Source: Oleiagrimonas sp964608595 (GTDB lineage Bacteria > Pseudomonadota > Gammaproteobacteria > Xanthomonadales > Rhodanobacteraceae). Taken from it: a stretch of DNA of 9,706 nt. The stretch is from contig CAZSOU010000098.1 of assembly GCA_964608595.1 (NCBI GenBank), positions 1 through 9,706 of the forward strand, written 5' to 3'. The translations under genes and the position numbers were made by a program. This document shows positions 5,585 through 9,706 of the stretch, piece after piece; within the stretch, counting starts at the first letter, position 1, and the number at the start of each line of letters is the position of its first letter. Under the pieces are notes generated by a model, which saw only the letters and a list, made by a program, of their open reading frames with translations, had not been told where the DNA came from and did no database searches.

Positions 5585-6615
5585 GCGTGTCGCGCCGATG
5601 CTTCTGGATACTGCCGGCGGCAGGCCTGCTCGCCGCCGGTGTCGTGCATGCGGACGAGCTGCCCGTCGGTGCCACGCATGTCGGCGGCAAGCTGTTCGTG
5701 GACGTGACGCACCAGGAGCAGAAAACGCGCGGCGTACGCACGGTCGATGACACCGATGCCGATCTGAAACGCTTTTTCCTCACCCTCGATCATCGTTTCA
5801 GCGACGTGTGGTCGGCGCATTTCACCACCGACGTGCATTGGCAGCGGCACCAGGATCCGACCGACGTCTGGCTGCGCTATGCCTACCTGCAAGGGCGGTT
5901 CAGCAAGGCATTCACGCTGCGCGTCGGCTCGGCGCCAATGCCCTGGCAGGGTCTGGTGAACCATTGGTATGGCTACCGCTACGTGGAAAAGGATTTGACG
6001 ATGCGCGCCAAGGTCGGCAATGCGGCCGACTGGGGCGTGCATGCGCTGGGTGCGCTGGGTGACGGCGGCCGTGTCGAGTATGCGGCAGCGGTGGTGACCG
6101 GCGCCGGGTACAAGAAACCGCGTCTGGGCAATGGCCCGGACATGGCCGCTCGCTTGTCGTTCCAACCCGGCGAGCATACCGTGATCGGTGTGGGCGGCTA
6201 TCGCGGCACGCTGGGGCGCGGTGCCGGCAGTCGAACCCGGATGCACACCGCGCAACGCTGGAGCCTCATGGCCGCCTATGCGGACAAACGGTGGCGTGTT
6301 GGCGCGCAGTACTTTCATGGCGACAACTTCACTCGGGTGGTCAAGGCGGGCAATGACAGCAGCGATGGCTGGTCGGCCTGGGTCAGCGTGCAGTTGACGC
6401 CGCGGATATCGGTTTTTGCACGACACGATCATCTCGAGCCCAGCCGCTCGCTGGACCCCGAACGCCGTGACCGCTATTCCAACCTCGGCGTGGAATGGAA
6501 AGCGTACAAATGGCTGCGGCTGGCGGCCGTGTTCAAGCGCGAACGTCTGGTGCGTGACGACGAGCATCTTGAGACGGCCAACGAGGCGGGCGTCTGGGCG
6601 CAAATCACGTTCTGA
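5581..6615 (+). CDS. Outer-membrane porin-like beta-barrel protein
   Basis: The 344-residue product has a signal peptide (1 to about 24, cleaving near VHA-DE). A long run of alternating aromatic/polar beta-strands follows, for example FFLTLDHRF, WSAHFTTDVHW, FTLRVGSAPMPW and RWRVGAQYFHG. It ends AGVWAQITF with the C-terminal Phe typical of barrel-assembly substrates. The block around GSAPMPWQGLVNHWYGYRYVE recalls OprP/OprO-like anion porins, but only loosely. GTG 5581 is the likely start: GGAGG (5569-5573) lies 7 nt upstream, it overlaps the tsdA stop as GTGA, and it begins exactly at the signal peptide. Coupling to tsdA suggests it passes thiosulfate, tetrathionate or a related anion across the outer membrane (inference). 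Substrate and exact family are unproven. Confidence 0.8.
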   Translation: MSVSRRCFWILPAAGLLAAGVVHADELPVGATHVGGKLFVDVTHQEQKTRGVRTVDDTDADLKRFFLTLDHRFSDVWSAHFTTDVHWQRHQDPTDVWLRYAYLQGRFSKAFTLRVGSAPMPWQGLVNHWYGYRYVEKDLTMRAKVGNAADWGVHALGALGDGGRVEYAAAVVTGAGYKKPRLGNGPDMAARLSFQPGEHTVIGVGGYRGTLGRGAGSRTRMHTAQRWSLMAAYADKRWRVGAQYFHGDNFTRVVKAGNDSSDGWSAWVSVQLTPRISVFARHDHLEPSRSLDPERRDRYSNLGVEWKAYKWLRLAAVFKRERLVRDDEHLETANEAGVWAQITF

Positions 6616-6630
6616 CACGAGGTTGTCATC

Positions 6631-7452
6631 ATGCAAGCCGTTTCCGTCGGCCCGTGGGTGTTTGCCGTGGGCGTGCTGGCCCTCGCACTGGGCCTGGCAG
6701 CCGCCAATCTTGCCGCGAGCTTCCTGAAGAGGCGCGGCCATGGCGATGCCGGCCCCGCCTTGTGGTGGCTGTTGCTGGTGGCGCTGGTGTTTGCGCGCCT
6801 GGTCTGGGTGGTGCACTGGTGGTCGGCGTACCGGCTTGCGCCGTGGAGCGTGCTCGATATCCGCGACGGCGGATTTTCCGTGCCTGCCGGCGTCGTCGCA
6901 TTGCTGGTCGCCACCATGATCCGGGCATGGCGCCGGCGCGGGCAACGTCGAATTCTTCCGATCAGTGTCGGCTGCGGCCTGGTCGCATGGGCGCTGACGG
7001 GACTGGTGGCCTGGCAATTGCAATCGGCCGCGCATTTGCCTCTGCCCGATACGACATTGCGGCGACTCGACGGATCGACCACCACGCTGCGGGCGTGGCG
7101 CGGCAAACCGATGGTGATCAATCTGTGGGCAACCTGGTGCGGCCCCTGCCGGCGCGAGATGCCGATGCTGGTGCAGGCCAGCCGGGAGCGGGACGATGTG
7201 CGTTTCGTGTTCGTCGATCAGGGTGAGTCGGCAGATGCCGTGCGCGCCTTTCTGCAGCACGAAAACCTGGATCCCGCGCATGTGCTGATCGACAGCGCCA
7301 GCGAGCTGGCTCATGCCTATCATGCGCCGGGTTATCCCACCACGCTGTTTGTCGATGCATCGGGCCGCTTGCGCGACATGCGCGTGGGCCCGCTGTCGCG
7401 CGCGTCACTCGCCGTGCATCTCGAACGCATTGTTTCTTCCCCTCGAAAGTGA
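6631..7452 (+). CDS. Membrane-anchored TlpA-like thiol:disulfide oxidoreductase with Lgt-like N-terminal half
   Basis: The 273-residue protein has four predicted helices (about 7-30, 43-63, 82-99, 109-131) followed by a thioredoxin domain (about 137-268) with WCGPC (169-173) and the cis-Pro loop GYPTT (P236). Positive loops KRRGH (33-37) and RRRGQRR (101-107) should face the cytoplasm, which puts the redox domain in the periplasm. The membrane part, with ARLVWVVHWW then SVLDIRDGGFS, loosely resembles the start of prolipoprotein diacylglyceryl transferase (Lgt) but lacks the rest of that enzyme, so transferase activity is unlikely. It starts 15 nt after the porin, with GAGG (6619-6622) 8 nt upstream of ATG 6631. 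TlpA relatives reduce cysteines in periplasmic proteins. Here the partners could be the neighbouring DsbG-like lipoprotein, apocytochrome heme sites, DsrE, or TsdA's Cys ligand (inference). Confidence 0.87.
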   Translation: MQAVSVGPWVFAVGVLALALGLAAANLAASFLKRRGHGDAGPALWWLLLVALVFARLVWVVHWWSAYRLAPWSVLDIRDGGFSVPAGVVALLVATMIRAWRRRGQRRILPISVGCGLVAWALTGLVAWQLQSAAHLPLPDTTLRRLDGSTTTLRAWRGKPMVINLWATWCGPCRREMPMLVQASRERDDVRFVFVDQGESADAVRAFLQHENLDPAHVLIDSASELAHAYHAPGYPTTLFVDASGRLRDMRVGPLSRASLAVHLERIVSSPRK

Positions 7453-7460
7453 GTGTTTTC

Positions 7461-8249
7461 ATGAAATCGTTGATGGTCATCGTGGCTTCCCTGTTGTTGT
7501 TCGGTTGTGCGCAGGCAGACGCGCCGGACAGTGCCACCGCGTCGAATCCGGCGACCGCTGCCAGTTCGGTCAGAAAGGCGCTCGCGGACAGTGGCGTGAC
7601 CATTACCGGCGAGCTGGAGGCACCCGAGGGTTTCCACGGCCTGGTCGGCAATTATCGGGGCCGTCCCTTGCCCGTGTACGTGTTGCCGGACGGCAAGCAC
7701 TTCGTGGTCGGCTCGCTGTACGACATGCAGGGCAACGACCTGACGTCGCCGGCGATGCGCACGGCAGCGGAATCACGTTTGAGCGAGACGCAATGGAAGG
7801 CGCTGGACAAGGCGACCTGGTTTGCAGCCGGCAATCCCGAGGGCAAACGTGTCGTGTATGCCTTCATGGACACCGAGTGTCCCTACTGTCACCAGTTCTG
7901 GAAAAAATCGCAGTCGTGGCTTGACGATGGCGACGTGCAGATGCGCATCATCCTGGTGGCGGTGATTTCACCCAAGAGTCTGCCCAACGGCGCGGCCCTG
8001 TTGAGCGCTGATGATCGCGTGGCGGCGTGGAAGAAAAACGAGCGGCAATTCGGCAAAGGCGATGCCGCGCCCGAGGCTTCGCCGTCGGCGGACGCCTTGC
8101 GCAAGATTCGCGACAACAATGCGCTGATGCAGAAGCTGGGTTTCTACGGCACACCGTCGATCATCTACAAGGACACTGACGGCCGGATCCACAGCCTGCA
8201 GGGCATGCCGCGCGATGAAAAAGGCATGCGCGCGGTGTTCGAAGGCTGA
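7461..8249 (+). CDS. dsbG: DsbG-like thiol:disulfide interchange lipoprotein
   Basis: The 262-residue product starts MKSLMVIVASLLLFGCAQ, a lipoprotein signal with lipobox LFGC (Cys16). An N-terminal DsbC/DsbG-type region (about 33-115) precedes a thioredoxin domain with VVYAFMDTECPYCHQFW. CPYC at 140-143 is the DsbG active site (DsbC has CGYC). The cis-Pro loop is FYGTPSIIY (P232). DsbG is known to protect or reduce single periplasmic cysteines. Lipid anchoring differs from soluble E. coli DsbG. ATG 7461 is preferred, with a 4-residue earlier GTG at 7449 overlapping the upstream stop as an alternative; neither has a strong ribosome-binding site. As last gene of the run it probably works with the upstream TlpA-like protein, and TsdA's lone Cys153 is an attractive client (inference). 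Confidence 0.88.
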   Translation: MKSLMVIVASLLLFGCAQADAPDSATASNPATAASSVRKALADSGVTITGELEAPEGFHGLVGNYRGRPLPVYVLPDGKHFVVGSLYDMQGNDLTSPAMRTAAESRLSETQWKALDKATWFAAGNPEGKRVVYAFMDTECPYCHQFWKKSQSWLDDGDVQMRIILVAVISPKSLPNGAALLSADDRVAAWKKNERQFGKGDAAPEASPSADALRKIRDNNALMQKLGFYGTPSIIYKDTDGRIHSLQGMPRDEKGMRAVFEG

Positions 8250-8255
8250 TCCCCA

Positions 8256-8289
8256 GTCGCGGGTCGACTCTTCGGCATCGGTCCGCGAC
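8256..8289 (+). terminator. Possible terminator hairpin after dsbG
   Basis: GTCGCGG (8256-8262) and CCGCGAC (8283-8289) form a perfect 7-bp inverted repeat around a 20-nt loop, starting 6 nt after the dsbG stop. No T-run follows, so intrinsic termination is uncertain. The larger palindrome of the repeat downstream may do the job instead. Confidence 0.3.
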
Positions 8290-8302
8290 CGGCGTTCGCC
8301 TT

Positions 8303-8445
8303 GGGGAACCTCGAAAAGCCGCGGATCATCGGAGTTTCCTGTGGGAGGGGCCGGCGGCCCCGACAGGATGTACCGCATGATCCGTCGGGGCCGCCGGCCC
8401 CTCCCACAAGGGTAACTGCAGAGTGCAATGGTTTTTCGAGGCTCC
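8303..8445 (+). repeat. 143-bp palindromic intergenic repeat, copy 2
   Basis: Same element and orientation as the copy at 1710-1852. Here the internal arms are a perfect 24-bp inverted repeat (8341-8364 and 8384-8407, starting GTGGGAGGGGCCGG) around a 19-nt spacer that itself begins and ends with GGAT and ATCC. The outer inverted repeat is GGAACCTCGAAAAGCC and GGTTTTTCGAGGCTCC. It sits between the convergent ends of dsbG and the kinase gene, where a strong symmetric hairpin could end transcription from both sides. Perfect arms suggest a younger or better conserved copy than copy 1. No protein-coding content is credible. Confidence 0.88.
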
Positions 8446-8474
8446 CCTTGCGCGGACCGGAAAACCGTCTTGTT

Positions 8475-9443
8475 TCAGCGGCTGAAACGCGCCATGACCT
8501 CGGCATGGTGCGGCATGGCCTGCGCTGCGCCGGCGTGTTCGGTAGCAAGCGCTCCGACGCGATTGGCGTGGGTGACCATGGCGCGGAAAGGCTGCCCGGC
8601 AAGGCGCACATGCGCCGCCGCCAAGGCGCCGCAGAACGCATCGCCGGCACCGGTGGTATCGATGGCGTGAACCGATTCCGGCGCGACGCGGTAATACATG
8701 TCGTCATCGCCATGGCGTGATTCGCCGTGTGACACGAAGCAGCCCTGCGAGCCGAGCGTGATGACGACGCCGTGGTCGGTCAGTTGCCGCGCCAGGCCAT
8801 GCAGCGATGCATCATCCATGTCGGCGATGGTGTCGGGGGCCAGGTCGTGGCCCGCAAAACGCGTGCACAGTTCGGCGAACTCGCCCTCGTTGGGCAACAG
8901 CATGTCGGCCAGGCGCAGGCATTCGGCCGTGGCCTCGGGGTGAATCGGCGCCGGGTTGAGCAAAGTCGTCAAGCCGTGCTCGCGGCCGCGGGCCAGTGCG
9001 TGACGAATGCTGTCGACGGGTGTTTCCATTTGCGTCAGCAGCACGTTCGCATGGCGCAAAACGTCGGTCTGGGCGTCGATGTGCGCAGTCGCCAAATGCT
9101 CGTTGGCACCCAGGTCCACGATGATGCGGTTCTGTCCCGTGGCATCGACCAGAATGCAGGCCGAACCGGTGGCATGCGCCGATTCGACTTGCCAGCGCCC
9201 CTGCAGTTTTTCCGCTTCGGCAAGACGCACGGCCTTGTCGCCCAGCGCGTCGTCGCCACGCGCGCCGATGAATGCCGTGCCCACGCCCTGGCGCGAACAG
9301 GCCACGGCCTGGTTGAAACCTTTTCCGCCCGGGCCGGTGGCGAACCCGTGGCCACGCAGGGTTTCACCTGCGCGCACCATGCGTTCCAGCTGCCACACGT
9401 GATCCTGGTTGTAACTGCCGACGATGACGACCTGTGGACTCAT
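8475..9443 (-). CDS. rbsK: Ribokinase (PfkB-family sugar kinase)
   Basis: This 322-residue cytoplasmic kinase most likely phosphorylates ribose to ribose-5-phosphate. It begins VVIVGSYNQDHV, followed by the sugar-binding signature GPGGKGFNQAVACSRQG (38-54), and ends in the PfkB C-terminal signature DTTGAGDAFCGALA (262-275), whose final Asp (D268) is the catalytic base. NPAPIHPE and LLPNEGEFAEL are also ribokinase-like. Length is close to E. coli RbsK (309). ATG 9443 has GGAG 8 nt upstream, lying in the end of the preceding transporter gene, which stops 3 nt before this start, so the two are co-transcribed. With a NupG-type nucleoside transporter upstream, the ribose probably comes from nucleoside hydrolysis. 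A nucleoside-kinase specificity cannot be excluded. Confidence 0.9.
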   Translation of the reverse strand: MSPQVVIVGSYNQDHVWQLERMVRAGETLRGHGFATGPGGKGFNQAVACSRQGVGTAFIGARGDDALGDKAVRLAEAEKLQGRWQVESAHATGSACILVDATGQNRIIVDLGANEHLATAHIDAQTDVLRHANVLLTQMETPVDSIRHALARGREHGLTTLLNPAPIHPEATAECLRLADMLLPNEGEFAELCTRFAGHDLAPDTIADMDDASLHGLARQLTDHGVVITLGSQGCFVSHGESRHGDDDMYYRVAPESVHAIDTTGAGDAFCGALAAAHVRLAGQPFRAMVTHANRVGALATEHAGAAQAMPHHAEVMARFSR

Positions 9444-9446
9444 CGC

Positions 9447-9706
9447 TCAGGCTCCGGGCGCCATCGTGGTGTCTCCGCGCACATGGCGGTATTTGAACAG
9501 CGGGATGAACAGGATGGCCATCACCAGCGCATAGGCGGCAAAGGTCAGCCAGATGCCGCGCCAGTCCATGCAGATGGTAGTGGCCGCGTTGCACGCATGG
9601 TCGGTGAAAAAGGCGTCGATCACCCAGCCGGCGATGAGACTGCCGGCCACCGCGCCGACGCCGTTGGTCATGAACATGAAAAGGCCCTGCGCGCTGGCGC
9701 GGATCT
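9447..9706 (-). CDS. NupG-family nucleoside:H+ symporter, C-terminal part (cut by window edge)
   Basis: Only the last 85 or so residues of this inner-membrane MFS transporter are visible. They read IRASAQGLFMFMTNGVGA, then a transmembrane helix (GAVAGSLIAGWVIDAF), a periplasmic loop with two Cys (DHACNAATTICMDW), a final helix (IWLTFAAYALVMAILFIPLF) and the tail KYRHVRG. The blocks RASAQGLFM, W..IWL.FA.Y and FKY.HVR match the C-terminus of E. coli NupG as I recall it, supporting nucleoside transport rather than another MFS substrate. The stop codon lies 3 nt before the ribokinase start, indicating one nucleoside/ribose salvage operon. The start and any further upstream genes, such as a nucleoside hydrolase, are beyond the window. 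Confidence 0.88.
   Translation of the reverse strand, partial: IRASAQGLFMFMTNGVGAVAGSLIAGWVIDAFFTDHACNAATTICMDWRGIWLTFAAYALVMAILFIPLFKYRHVRGDTTMAPGA

Noticed and set aside
5467..7323. Very long open frame (618 codons) on the minus strand opposite the porin and TlpA-like genes
   Set aside because: It lies antisense to two well-supported genes. Its product is Arg/His/Pro/Gln-rich with no domain pattern, as expected from an antisense frame in GC-rich codons.
8301..8720. Plus-strand frame starting MGNLEKPRIIG through repeat copy 2
   Set aside because: The peptide is a translation of the repeat itself, running into the antisense of the ribokinase gene. Similar peptides arise from copy 1, so these are annotation artefacts.

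Overview
This window looks like chromosomal DNA of a GC-rich gammaproteobacterium, most plausibly Xanthomonadales (Rhodanobacteraceae-like: Rhodanobacter, Dyella or Frateuria). That placement is inferred from protein similarity recalled from memory, the base composition and a dispersed palindromic intergenic repeat; no marker gene fixes it. There is no tRNA, rRNA, CRISPR array, integrase or insertion sequence.

Left flank, minus strand: the 5' part of metK (SAM synthetase), then a GluR0-like amino-acid-binding potassium channel, copy 1 of a 143-bp repeat, and dusB (tRNA dihydrouridine synthase). 

Centre, plus strand, 2933-8249: a compact co-directional cluster that reads as a thiosulfate/tetrathionate system. 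It opens with an ArsR-family regulator carrying the BigR/SqrR-type cysteine pair. This regulator is in one uninterrupted frame with an exported DsrE-family protein. Next come a diheme cytochrome (TsdB-like) and a diheme, Cys-containing TsdA-type thiosulfate dehydrogenase/tetrathionate reductase with a lipoprotein signal. The cluster ends with an outer-membrane porin-like barrel, a four-helix membrane protein carrying a TlpA-like thioredoxin domain, and a DsbG-like lipoprotein. The junctions from tsdB to the porin overlap by 4 nt, and the following genes are 15 and 8 nt apart, so the stretch from tsdB to dsbG is very likely one operon.

Proposed logic (inference): the porin admits or releases the sulfur anions, TsdA interconverts thiosulfate and tetrathionate, and TsdB exchanges electrons with it. 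DsrE may carry persulfide sulfur. The TlpA/DsbG pair may keep envelope cysteines, possibly including TsdA's single heme-ligand Cys, in the right redox state. The ArsR domain would sense reactive sulfur.

Right flank, minus strand: repeat copy 2 at the convergent junction, then a ribokinase-family sugar kinase and the C-terminal end of a NupG-family nucleoside transporter, forming a nucleoside/ribose salvage operon. The two repeat copies are direct repeats enclosing dusB and the whole sulfur cluster.
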